Positions 1-11,659 of a stretch of DNA of 64,000 nt are shown piece after piece. The stretch spans positions 1 to 64,000 of the forward strand of contig VXBM01001947.1 of NCBI GenBank assembly GCA_013400155.1, read 5' to 3'. The notes under the pieces are model-generated. The model did not search any database and was not told the origin of the DNA. It saw nothing but the letters and a program-made list of their open reading frames with translations. Source of the stretch: Helopsaltes ochotensis (taxonomy: Eukaryota; Chordata; Aves; Passeriformes; Locustellidae). The translations under genes were made by a program, and so were the position numbers. Each line of letters begins with the position of its first letter. Within the stretch, counting starts at the first letter, position 1.

Positions 1-1015
1 CTAAATTATAATAATTTGGAGGGAGGGGATTCGAATTCTCCATTTCAAAGGGAGGTCCTGCCCTCCCTAGCAGATACCTGTCTTTCAAACCAAGACACCA
101 GGATAACCCTCTCCTTTCCTGACAGTTTATATGTGACAACTTAGTCATCTGAGTTCCATTCATTCTCACAGCACACATTCAAGTTACAGTACTTGAAACT
201 AAGTTGACTCCCAGGAATGATCCATAGATGGTTTGAAATCCTGCCAGAGATAATATATCTTCTGAGGAAAGAAAAAAGAAAACACAGAAATGCAATAAAA
301 GAATAAGCTTTATGGGAAGAGCAGCCTCTTTTCCCATAAATGATGAATCAATCCATTATATTTGTAATAATCAATACCATGGATCCTCTTCATGTCAAGG
401 TAAAAAAAACCCAACTTGATAAAGAGACAAATCATTATTAATTCATTCATTGCAATAACATTAATCATGACGAGCTAATGTGATATTAATGTGGCTGTAG
501 TATGTACTTCCATAGATAGGAATTTCACCGTAATATAGGAATTAACTACTGTACCATGGTTTTAAAGAGTTATGTAAATTGATAAATAACACCAAAAAGC
601 TTTTTAAATAGGCGTAGGCATGAATCTATTGACGTGCTACATTCTGGTGGAGACGGGAGGGTGCCCACATCCTGCTCCCATGCCCACACTTGCAGGTATG
701 TTAACTCTCTGCTTTGCATTTTCCATGAGTTATTGCCTACAGACACAGCCAGTCAGCATTTCAACATTGTGGTCCTGTTCCAGGAAATATTGATGTGGGA
801 GATTAGTAGTTCTGGGAATGGAATCAAAGCTGTGATGAGGCTCACTGGTGCCTAGGTGGAGTTTGGGAGTCATGTGTGCAAATGGTGCTCTAAACACCCT
901 TCCACGCCAAGGGAGGGGACAGCTTCCCAGATATGCCTCCCATAAGAATCTTCAAAATTTCTATGGCTTCTGCCATATCGTTATGCTATAGGTAACAACT
1001 CAAAACAGACTCATC
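1..1015. other. AT-rich sequence, no feature recognised
   Basis: No recognisable repeat, RNA gene or convincing coding sequence. A 73-codon ORF (634-855) has no recognisable motif and is of chance length. Confidence 0.6.
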
Positions 1016-1018
1016 CTA

Positions 1019-2280
1019 TGTTGTCGAGCTGATCGTGGGTTAAGATGTCAATTTGCCAAGAGCATTTTCTGGTCATTGCAAAGGTGTTTATTACATAAAT
1101 ACATCAGTCTCAAAAACATGAGTTCTAAATGCAGTCTTAATGAAAACTACAATACTAAAAGTTACAGTGAGAGAATACTTAAAGTTACAGCGAGGTAAAA
1201 AGCAACTTAACAGAAAATTCCAAACACAGAGAAACAGAGTGACAGGGAGAAACCACCACAGGGGAAGGGGCTGACCAACAAGGGATTGTTCCAATCGCAG
1301 GGAAAAACGACTGGCAAAAGGGATCTCGGTTTGCGGAGATCAGAAAGGGGAACAGAGTGACAGATCAGAAAGATTGTTCCGGGAAAAGGGCTGACCGGCC
1401 ACAGGGAAGGGAGGACTGGGGAGCGGTCCTAACTGCAAGGGAAAATGGACTAGAAAAGGGGATCTTGATCGGTTGCAAGAAGAGAGGGATTAGCAAAGGT
1501 CCCGAGCAGTGTCCCAGCAGCAGCTGGAACAGAGAGAGCTGCAGAGCTACTGCCATAACGGCAGCAGCACCAGCAGCAGCAACCTCTTACAGTGACAGAG
1601 ACAGAAACAGCAAAAGCATTCCCCACACAAGATGATACCTGACAGAGTCCTGACAACAGCTCCCTGGCAGCATTCGTCCGGCAGAGCCCCATGCTCTCTT
1701 GCTGTTGATGGCAGGAGAGTGGACCAATCAGTCAGATCAATTGATCCATTGATCGATTGACACCATTGCCTCAAAACAGGGGCTTTTTATCCCTAAATTC
1801 TGCATGCATATTCATTTTTCTTATCTATAGGCTATCCAATTAACTAAGAACACACTTCTAAGACGATTTCTCTACACCAATCTGAATATAACTTTGAAAA
1901 TACGTGAAATCACGAGAAACTATGAAAAATTACTATCAGTTTTTGCACAAACACCTACGTATGTAGCATATCTTATTAATGTAAAAAGATTCCATATCTA
2001 TTAACGTAAAAACCTCTATCTTATTTGTGTAGAAGCTGTACTTGTTCTAACTGCAATCGTGAACTTATTTTTATTATGTCTAAAGCTGAATTCCAGGCCT
2101 AAGGGCTCTGGGTTCTGTGCTGTCTTTTAAAGACTTAAATCTGCTTGCTTAAAAGTATGATCAGACCTCTACTTCTTATTAGCATGGCTTAATATATTTT
2201 AATTTCTCTAAAGGCTTCACTCAACCCCTACATTTTTCTCTTCCCCTGGGGGACCCAGGGGGGGACACAGAACTCCCACA
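1019..2280 (-). mobile_element. Probable solo LTR of an avian endogenous retrovirus
   Basis: Read on the minus strand the block begins TGTGGGAG at 2280 and ends CGACAACA at 1019, so it has TG...CA-type termini. The same five bases, CTATG, occur at 1016-1020 and 2281-2285, which fits a 5-bp target-site duplication. The match overlaps the last two LTR bases, so the exact end (1019 or 1021) is ambiguous. On the minus strand there is a TATA-like GGATAAAAAG (about 1781-1790), then a GC-richer leader, then AATAAA near 1093-1098, about 75 bases before the end. That order (U3, promoter, R, polyadenylation signal, short tail) is typical of an LTR. No primer-binding site, gag, pol or env sequence lies next to it, so it appears to be a solo LTR left by recombination. 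At about 1.26 kb it is long for an LTR. ORFs on both strands inside it (1357-1635 plus; 1450-1692 minus) are probably incidental. The family is not identified. Confidence 0.65.
1226..1480 (-). repeat. Imperfect tandem duplication (about 125-135 bp unit) inside the LTR
   Basis: Two diverged copies lie side by side, about 1226-1349 and 1350-1480. Shared landmarks in the same order are an ACAGAGTGACAG block (about 1233 and 1353), GATTGTTCC (1283 and 1372), a GGGCTGACC block (1268 and 1388, shifted relative to GATTGTTCC), GCAGGGAAAA versus GCAAGGGAAAA, and AAAAGGGGATCT-like ends (about 1315 and 1453). Indels make the period imprecise. The copies sit in the transcribed leader predicted for the LTR. 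Confidence 0.55.
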
Positions 2281-2303
2281 CTATGTGAATAGATCTTGAG
2301 TGT

Positions 2304-2341
2304 GGTGTGGTATGGTACGGTACGGTATGGTACAGTATGGG
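2304..2341. repeat. Pentanucleotide microsatellite (GGTAY)n
   Basis: About seven units alternating GGTAT and GGTAC with a few substitutions, starting 24 bases outside the LTR. Confidence 0.85.
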
Positions 2342-5300
2342 GGACCTAGACAATACAGAAGGACCTTCTTTCTCACTTAGCACAGCACTGAGTTTAGCAA
2401 AGTATTGCAGCCCTCTGCTGAGGCTGTCAGCAGTGCTGAGAACCAGGTGTTAATGGAGAACAGTCCAATGAAGGAAGCGGAAAACTGAAATATCAGAATG
2501 CATAAGAAAAAGAAATGAAACAAAAGTAGTAAACCACCTTTCTACTTAAAGCACTGTATAGATTCACTTTATCCCTAATCTCACCTAACATTTATATTCC
2601 ATGGAAAATTTTAAAACTCCAAGATGATGATGAAAATTCCAATTTGAACAGTAAATTGTACTACACCTCCAGTAGTTCTTTCAATCAGTATTTCCATGTG
2701 TATGACTCAAATTACCTATAGAAAAAATACAATTTTCTAGTATAATCTACTTTTTTTTCTTTGAAATATTGCCTGCACATTGCCAGATATACTAAATGTA
2801 TTTGGGCAATAATTAGTATTTTTCCCAAGGAAAAAAAACTGCTAGTATGCTAAAAATGCTTTAAGTTCCATTAAAAAAAATCATTTTAATCTGTAGGTTC
2901 AATAAATTTAATCTTCTAGAGATATCCATTATCAAAGTATGTCAATGTTACAGATTAAGTTAGTTCTGTAACTATACTTGGAAGCTCAAAACACCTAAGT
3001 CAGTTTTCCTAAAGATCTCATACTTATGCTTTGAATGAACAAGTTCAAGTGCAGTAATGAGCTTGTAGCAGCACAAACCGTATCTGGGTCTGCAGCTCTT
3101 GGTTCATATTTGCAGACGCTGACGTGTACAGAGCACCTGACGTGCACAGAGCACCCAAGTTGAACCAGTTTTCTATAGTGCATTAATCTCGATATTTGTT
3201 GTCCACACCAAAGTCTGCTGTAGGCTAATCTGAAATATTTTCACAGCAAACTAATATAACTATCGGATTTTTTGTCTGACAGTTTTTTGCTCCATTCAAT
3301 GCAGCAGCAATACAGTTTGATCTACTTTGGTAACTGGAAACAAAAATAATTGTATTTTTAAAAATATTTTAGAAATTCTCTCTGCAATCCTGTAATTAGG
3401 ATCTTCTTTCAGTCCTCTGGATTTTTTTATTCTTTAAAATGCAATTATGTACATAATTTGCAGATTCTTTTTATCTCGTATGGGAAGGCAAGGAGGAAAC
3501 AAACATTGCAAAAATTAAATGTCATGAATATATTTTGGAGCCATCAACAATATTTGTACCCAATACTATAGCCTATTACCACAAGAGATTCTTCCTACTA
3601 TATTTTTAATTAGCAAAACTATTAATGAATTCTGTACCTTAGCTGCTTACCATAAAACTGGTCAGTTAAAATTTCTGACTTCCATCTTTTGTCTGTCCTA
3701 TCTGATAACCTTCTGGGAAAGCACTTTCTATAAGTGCACAATACAATAGGAATTAGATCATGGCTGACATCTTTACTGAGATCCTATCAAATGGTCATAA
3801 GCAATTACTCAAAAGGAGCTTTGTCAATGAATGAGATTTGTGATAAGCTGGGAAGGTTAATATTTATGTCAAGAGCATAGATGTCTATTCATTGCATAAT
3901 CAGGATCACCACACAAATGCCTCAATATTCTTTATTACAGAAGAAGAAGAGACTTTTGAAAGTATTTTTGTTAAAAATCTCCTGTATATGATTTTCTCCT
4001 AGCTTCTGAATGGCTTTGTAGCAGCAGAGAAAGTTATACACTTGAAGGTAAAGGGACACAGTGGACATGGGAGAAAATTTGGCTAGTCTTAAGCATCATT
4101 TTAGCTTCAAGAAATGTCACTTTCATATACATGTGATATTAATTTAAAATTATTTTGATTTACTTTATTACACGCCAGGAGAAAGAGGACACAGTAATTT
4201 TAAGAATGTTCCATATTTTATAGGGGGTTCTTTAAATAATTCATTAATATTATAATGTTGATTTTATTTCTGTAAGCTGACTATTTCTCTTCTTCTTTTA
4301 AAACTGTGAAAGGCACATGAAGATAATAATAACAATGGATCACTTATAGTTCTTTTACCTCGACTGTTTAGAAGTATTTTAATAATAGACATGATTTTCA
4401 ATATGTTTCTGATACAATGTTGGATTTGGAAAAAAAGGAACAGAGGATAAAATGAAGGTCAGTAACTTTTATCTTCGTAATAAATCACAGGCATCTTATA
4501 TTTTAACCTTATCTTGAATTTTCCTAGCAAATAGATTGGGAATTTTCTTTTCTCTTTTTGAGAAACTCGTCCAAAATATAACATTCCTGAAAGCACTCAG
4601 CAAGCCTCCAAATCTCTTGATGATACCTAGAAACATGGTGTTTCTTGGTTTGTTTTCTTTTTAGAAATGGAAAAATAATTATAAAACATATTGTGCTAAT
4701 AAATCAAAAAAGGCGCTTGAAATAATCTCATAAAATGTTATGGCTTAAATAATGCCCTTCATCAGTATTCTTTGTTTAACATTTTATGTTTATTGATAAA
4801 TGAAGATGCATTTAAATAATTCAAACAAAACATTAGCTGCAAGCAAGGAATTAATAATTGATAGGACTGGAAGGGTTTTTTTTTCACTTGGGGAATAGAT
4901 AATATTAGCTTAATGTGGGGTTGTAGGAACAGAGGAAATGTAATGGATCTGCCTGCTTTAAACTGATGATTGTTATTGTGGTCTAAAAGTTGCTACAAAG
5001 GCAAAAGCAGGACAGCTCTGTAACAGCAATAGATTTCACTCACAGGAGCTGACAAGGCAAATTGTGGTTTGATATGCCAGATTTATACAGGGGAGGGGAT
5101 CTAATAAACTTAACATACACTAAAGGAAAAAAAACACATGCTGTTAAAATTAGGTGTGAGAATTTTAAAATCACAAAACCTAAACAGTTTTGGACAAAGC
5201 CTAAAAATGTTCAGGTTTTTTCACCTCAGTTTCAACTCTTACCTCCATCCAGAGTTTTCTCTAGGTCAGGGAGCCACTAACAATGGTACTGTAAGACAGA

Positions 5301-8300
5301 AGCAAATTCATTCTTGAGGATTCTCAGAGGAAGACAATTTAGTCTAGAAACACTCATCATAAGGTTTTATTTATGTTTGCTTGCAAAAATGCCAAACTCT
5401 TCCAGCTGTGCATTTGAACATGGAGATGTAGAAAAAGCGCTTTGTCAGATCATCTCTTAGGAAGGAAATTTCTGTTGGTGAGCCTCAGGTTGTGTCTGGT
5501 GATAGCAAAACCCACAGAGTTACTTTCAAATTTGTTGCAGAACTGCCATTTCCATTTGCTCATGGAGATATAAGATTTATGGTGATTTGAAAGTCTACCA
5601 AAAAATATTTTGATTTCAATATGACATTTGTGAATCCACAATCCAAACATTCATTTTACTCTCGAGCAGCCAGAATTTGCATTTGCACATGTAACCAGTG
5701 TTTGACTTCATTAGTTTGATATGCAGGACAAAATTGAAAATAAATTTTTAAAAAATTAAGCATAAATCTACAAAAATTTTATAGATGCTAGTGGTCCAAA
5801 AACATAAAATTAATGTTCTTCTAATCAAAATATTTTTGACAGTCATAAACAAGAATATAAAAGATGTAATCTGATTTGAAAACCAATAGCATTTTTCAGG
5901 TTTTAAAAGTAAGTTCGAAAGATCACAGCCTTATTGTACTTGATCATGACTGCTAGAAACCATGCCATCATGATATCAGGTTTTTACGTAAAGGTAGTGC
6001 TAGAACAGCCAAACACTTCTAATAAAAGTATTAAATAGAACATTCTTCATTACTTAAACCGTTGTATCTTGTGTCATCACTTACTAAAGATGAATGTGCC
6101 ATATTACTGAAAATGAACAGTTGTGTTTTCTACCTATTTTCTGCAGGGGTAAATAGTCATAAAGGGATCAAGGCAGTGAAGAATCAAGTTCTGTATCTCT
6201 AGTTATGTGTGCCAAGTTCATACCTGAACATCTCCCAGAATAGGTTTTCTGAAGCAGACAGATTGTAAGCCTGCACAAAATTGGTTTCAGAAATGCAAAT
6301 GGGAGAAAGCAGCTTTGTTTTCCAGCCATTGCAACACTCGACATGACATTTAGATAGACTTGCTTGCATTGACAGTAGGCACATATGTCTACTATTTTGT
6401 TTTAAAATATATGTATTGCTTTTAATAACAACATTACAGCTGTTCACAAAATGACGCCTCTAGACAGAAGCACTACAATGAAAAAAGAGTATCAACAGAA
6501 GGACTGTATCTGCATGCAACTCTGCAGTTGCCAAGAAATGAAGATATAACATATGGTCATTTTGTAAAGGTGAGCTGAACAAAAAACAAGCAGCAACCTA
6601 GCCAATTTTTGTCATTTGAATTCTCCTGTTCAAAACCCAATTTACTTTCATATGACTCTTGCTAATTTGAATGATATATTTATTAAAATATGATACAACC
6701 AGCCCTGCAACTGGGAAAACAATTTAAAAATAAATTTGTGGAATGGTACGTTGCCAATTTTTCACTTGTCTAGAGCTATCCTTTAAAAATTAATGTATAA
6801 TTTTACAGCAGAAGAATCGAATGCTATTAACAGCTTGCTAGTGTGAAGAGAGGAAGTTGTAACTTATATTAAATATCCCACTGTTGATATGAATGTCTTC
6901 CCTTGATTTATCTGTTTATTGAACTGCCTTGGAAGGGCCACTTCTCATAGGAATGCATGGGGGAATGTTAACATAACCCAAGACTCTTTGATAATCTTTC
7001 TGGACATCACCCAAAAAATGACAAGATTTAGGAAAAAAATGATAAGATTGGAAATGTTTCATTTCCCACCATAGCAATTTATAAACTGCAGGGAAAGTGT
7101 GGGCTCCAGACAAGCTGCTGGTTTAGGCAACCATTACTGGTTTTGTACCCAAATAACCAAGAAAAATTCATAATTGTGTGAGGTTTTTTTGTCGACAGAA
7201 AACAAAAAAGAAACCAACCCAGATCCTTGATCTAATTCTGCTTACTGATAATGAACATATATATCTTTGGCTCCCTGATAGCCATAGGAAAATAACAGGA
7301 AGAAAGCTTTTTTTCACTTACAACAGTGTATCCCAGGCTGCTCTTTTCTTTCTTTCTTTGCTATTTCAGATCTCTTTGCAAATGCACTGTAAAGCCCCAT
7401 TCATGCATCATATTTTCTCAACATTTCTCTTATTGTCTAGTTCCCTATGTCCTACTTGTCCACAAAGGCAGAACCTTTACAAACAGAAGCCTAAATTTAT
7501 TTATTTTAAGTTTTTGGAGTCCTTAAATATACCTGTGTTAGAATAGAAGGCATCACTTTCCCAACTGCCTTAAGACTTCTGTTATTTTAACTACATTACA
7601 GGGAGAAGTTACTATTACTTGCTTTGTTTCCAGTGCATTCCAGATCTGTCCCTACTATTTATAATGAAAGGTAGCAATATATTGCAAAATTGTTTAATCC
7701 CAGCTAAAAGTTATGGTGTTTGTTAGCAAGAGCCTGGTGTTTTTTGACCAGAAGAGTTGGCTTAAAGAACTTCTTTTTTAGTTCACCTGAATTCTCAAAT
7801 CTTGGTTCCTGTAATAGAGATTTAAATGATAAAAACAATAAAGGAATTTTTTAAAAAAATTGTATAGAACAAGAAGAGCTGTGCATCCCATTTCCCTAGT
7901 AAAATTACTGCAGCCAGTACTATTTGCAGAAAAGACTTGAGCCCAAATGTTATTTTAACATTAAACTGGAAAGAAATCTATCAGGCAGGAAAAATAATTG
8001 TCACTGCAGCCCTGTCACAGTCCTGATGAAAGATAAGAACTGTGAGAGACAAATGCCTGTCTGCATTTCAGAGCAACTACCTATGTTCCATAAAAGAGTC
8101 AATGTCTGTGGCAGGGTTTCTGCCCCAACTACTGTCACAGTTTCAGGTTCTGGAATCAATGTCCATATAAAACTCCAGATCATCCCACTAGCTGATGGTC
8201 AGAGTGAGAATAAGATTTGTTAATGCTGCTAACACTTGAATTGGGGTCAACAGGACAAAGCAGTGGGAGGGCTGAGAAAAATCAGGACTCACAAATTAGG

Positions 8301-9858
8301 ACAGTGCTCTGTTATCTCCGTCTAAGAAGCATCTTTTGGTTTAGGATAGATGTTGCAGGGAATATCAAACAAAATATCCAGCAGAGCCAGGCAGGCTGAC
8401 CAGGCTAGCCATCACATTTTCAATTAGTTCTGCAGGGGAATCAAATACCACAGCAGTTCCGCTATACACATTGCAGAGAGAACAATGAGATTCTCTGTCA
8501 CTATTAAGATCTACCTAGAAGACATTTTCAGTTTAACTTACTGCTCTTCATGGCTGTGGGTTGAAGGAAATACCATTTGAGCTGCTAAATTTCAAATATT
8601 AGAATGAACCCATGGTACTTTCAGTCTGTTTCTGAGAAGAATATGATGTCCAGTCTACTGTGCAGCCCTTGCAGGAATAGTTCTCTTTATTCCACAGCAA
8701 CACCACTCTCCAACCTACCCACTCAAGTACAGTCACCAAAGTCAATGAACATCTGATAATTAGGGGCAATGATGTGCCAGCCCCTTCTCTTTATGATAAC
8801 AGGAGAAATAGCTCGTGTAATACAACACTGTACATCGATCCTTTTTTGATCAAGGTAAAAAAATTTTGCAGAGGCATCAGATCATCAGGAAAAGAGGCGA
8901 GTGTGTATCTCTATACAGCCTTGATGAAACAGTCCCTTGTGCATTAGATACTTTTCTAATCCCTTCAGTGCTCAAAAATATAGGCAAATAAAAGTGAGTA
9001 CAGCACAAGATGAAGAAATGAAAGTAATATTTAGAGATGTGGTCTCAATTTAAGACAAGTTGAATTAAAAATATATTACCTCGAGTGAAGATGAAGTGGT
9101 AACAGGATAATTATCTTTCTATTTTTAAAGATTCCTTGGTTAAAAAAAATAATTATGGGGTTATACCAGAAAAACATGATGAATTTTAGTATGGGTAATT
9201 TTTTTGCTGAATATCAGAAAAGACTTGCTTAGCTTTCCACAGGCTATGAAATAGAGTTTCTCATGGGAAATGGAGAAAACCTGGATCTTTTCAGAACAAA
9301 ACTGAATAAAGCACAAAAATTTTTACTGCAGTGGTGCAGATGTGACCATCTTTTAGTCTTAGATTTGTTCATATGTGTTACAAAATATATTTTTGGGCAT
9401 CCAGGTTATTTTATGGCAGCTTTGTATAGCAGTTTCCTTATTTCTATTTCTCTTTAAAACAAATCTTTCTCCTATCAGATAATACTTCTTTAATACAACT
9501 TTTTCTGTTAGAATATTTCTGTTCTGGAATAATGAAGAACATAAAAAGTTTTTGTTATTCATTATAAAAAAAATCATAGCTATTTATCGTAAGGATGTTC
9601 ATTCATTGGAATGGAATTTTTTCATGTAATTTTAATTCAGTAGACAAGAAGGATGTCAACAACACATTTAATTTTGAAAATTCAAACCTGACATTTTTTC
9701 TCAGAATTTACATATAAAGTGACTTTAATTCTTCTCTTTACACTTTAACAAGTTTAGGGATTGGGACTAAATTAGACAAACTTCCCAAGAAACAAAATAA
9801 ACATTTCCTCTTCATCTTACTAGAAGCATATTTAATTATTCTAGTTCATAACGTGATG
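2342..9858. other. AT-rich sequence with no gene recognised
   Basis: Apart from the 18-bp duplication at 3119 listed separately, I see no recognisable element. ORFs of 60-122 codons occur (for example 7178-7546 plus and 7924-8223 plus), but they lack motifs, and several overlap ORFs on the other strand or in another frame. Confidence 0.5.
3119..3154. repeat. Tandem duplication of an 18-bp unit
   Basis: Two adjacent copies, CTGACGTGTACAGAGCAC (3119-3136) and CTGACGTGCACAGAGCAC (3137-3154), differ at one base. Each carries a TGACGTG core resembling a CRE or bZIP half site; no function can be inferred from that alone. Confidence 0.9.
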
Positions 9859-9859
9859 A

Positions 9860-9911
9860 TTATGTTACGTTACATTACGTTATGCTGTGTTCTGTTGTGT
9901 TATGTTATTCT
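9860..9911. repeat. Degenerate pentanucleotide microsatellite (GTTAY)n
   Basis: A run of five-base units (GTTAC, ATTAC, GTTAT, GTTCT, GTTGT and variants) covers about ten repeats with moderate decay. Confidence 0.8.
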
Positions 9912-10620
9912 GCTTCAGTGTATGCAGAGGCTTTCCAAGGCACTCACTGTAGCTTCCTGATTTTGAAAGAGTGCTCTGTTTCTCTGGTCTGCCTCCTTTC
10001 CAGCACTGAATAATGATAAACAGATCTTGCAAAAATCTTTTCACTGATGTTTAAACTGAGGAACAAAATTCAGAGAGAGATAAGGTATCACTTTTCACCA
10101 AACATGTTACTCTAGCTGCATATCCTACATCTTGACTTGCTGCAATGTTTATAACAACACGTTTTATGTATAATGCCATGAAGTGATGACAATCTGCTCT
10201 ACTGTCATGGTGTGATGTTGAATTAATAGGAAACAAGGTGAGGGCAGAGCAGGCAATCATTGTATGTGTTAACTTCATGATTAACCATTGGGTTCTTAAT
10301 AAAGTCTTACTCTACAGAACAGACTGCCAAATATTTTTGTCACTTCTACAATATTTTGTCAAAATATATGACCTTGAAAGTCACCTTTGAAGTTATCTTA
10401 ATATTTCATGCAACTGAGACTAATGCAGCTTTTATGAACTTCAGTGAGAACACACCTGATGTGTAAAATAATCCTTAATAGTGAGTGAAATTCCTAAAAA
10501 TGTATCACATGCAATGAAGTGTGTTGCAAGAGAATGCACTGCATTTCTCTCAGTTTAAGTAAACTTAGTTCGTGTTATTCATTAATTATGCTAGAATGTT
10601 TCTCCTTAAATAGAAAATAG
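9912..10620. other. No feature recognised
   Basis: Ordinary AT-rich sequence; one 75-codon minus-strand ORF of chance length (10051-10278). Confidence 0.5.
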
Positions 10621-10624
10621 AATA

Positions 10625-10867
10625 ATTGGTACATAGCATTTCCATCACAGTTTGTGAAATCTGTTTGGCAGACTACAGAGATCAAAAGCTCTTGCTCAGT
10701 TTCAAGATCATCAACTGCCTACTGCAGATTCATTAGTTGCTTGTCTTGCTGCACTAGTTCAAGAAGAACGTCACACATGCCCTCATTGCAGAGGAGACTT
10801 GTCAAGACATAAACTAGTCTGTCCTTCTTATCTCTCAATGCAGCTGGGTAGACCTTTTGCATCCACG
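10625..10867 (+). pseudogene. Possible exon or decayed RING/zinc-finger coding relic
   Basis: Not recognised as a known gene. One frame, open from about 10657 to 10919, reads ADSLVACLAALVQEERHTC then PHCRGDLSRHKLVCP and SYLSMQLGRPFAST, with a C-X2-C-X6-H-X3-C arrangement. It contains no Met until about 10838. Just upstream, in another frame (about 10648-10685), the sequence reads VCEICLADYRDQK, like the first cysteine pair of a RING finger, whereas CLAALVQEERHTCPHCR resembles a RING C-terminal half. A frameshift and loss of the central Cys/His would explain the pattern. The stretch ends at ACG|GTGAGTAAG (10868 on), a near-consensus 5' splice donor. Possible acceptors are TTTGGCAG ending at 10671 or ATCACAG ending at 10650, both with weak pyrimidine tracts. 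It could be a real internal exon of about 196-217 bp, a pseudogene, or chance. No partner exon was found in the window. Confidence 0.3.
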
Positions 10868-10876
10868 GTGAGTAAG
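10868..10876 (+). promoter_or_regulatory. Candidate 5' splice donor
   Basis: GTGAGTAAG directly follows the coding-like stretch and matches the vertebrate donor consensus well at the intronic positions. Such matches also occur by chance, so it matters only together with the upstream open frame. Confidence 0.3.
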
Positions 10877-11627
10877 ATCATCAGCCATTCTTGCCTACTT
10901 TATCTAAGACCAGAGTTTATCTAAAAACCTTAGGTCAATTTTCAGTACTTGTTGATATGACTTTTGTCTCCATGATAAGGGAACTAAAGTCAGAACACAG
11001 TATCACACTATACCAGCTGATATCATAGCAAATAAAAAAATCCTTCCCCATGAAGCTTATACACCAGGTATGAAGAGACAGAAAGCATAATGTTACATAA
11101 TACACAATAATACTGATTGTTTAACAGTTAATCATCTCAACAAAAAAATTTAATACATCTTTCTAATTAGACACCATGTAAAATAAAGTTGAAAGAATAG
11201 ATTGATTTTAGACAGAAGAATAGTTTCACAGATATTGTTTTCAAGCATGGGGATTAGCCAGAAGGAAAGAAATAAGGAGCTGACTTTAAATTTAACTAAA
11301 TAAAAAATGAAGCTCTGAAAAAAAGGGTTGCTAGAAGCAGTTATTAATATATTGACAGTAATCCAAGGTGATAAAGTGGGATAAGGCTATGAAGAATCTG
11401 AAGAATCTCAATGGGCCGTACTCAATGGGATGAAGTTTTATTCAGGGCTCTTTTATCAAGAAAATTTTCCCTGCTCATTCCTCCTGAATTTAATTAGAAA
11501 ACTGATGAGGGAATAATGAGTGAAAGCACTCACCCTAAAAAAGGTACAAGCAATAAAATAATAAAAAAAAAATTTAAAAAAGCCCAAAAAACCAAGCAGT
11601 TCAATGTATAATTTCAATGCATGTTTC

Positions 11628-11659
11628 AATTCTCATCTAGGCTGCCCTAGATGAGAATT
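11628..11659. repeat. Perfect 14-bp inverted repeat with 4-base loop
   Basis: AATTCTCATCTAGG (11628-11641) and its exact reverse complement (11646-11659) flank the loop CTGC. Pairing stops immediately outside the arms. Confidence 0.95.

Noticed and set aside
28..43. B-box-like GATTCGAATTC near the window start
   Set aside because: No A box or cloverleaf arms could be placed around it.
1357..1692. ORFs of 92, 63 and 80 codons on both strands within the LTR
   Set aside because: They overlap on opposite strands inside a GC-richer, duplicated LTR leader; alanine- and cysteine-rich content follows from CAG/GCA triplets rather than coding selection.
7178..7546. 122-codon plus-strand ORF
   Set aside because: Lies in a pyrimidine-rich stretch, overlaps another ORF in a different frame, and has no motif or support.
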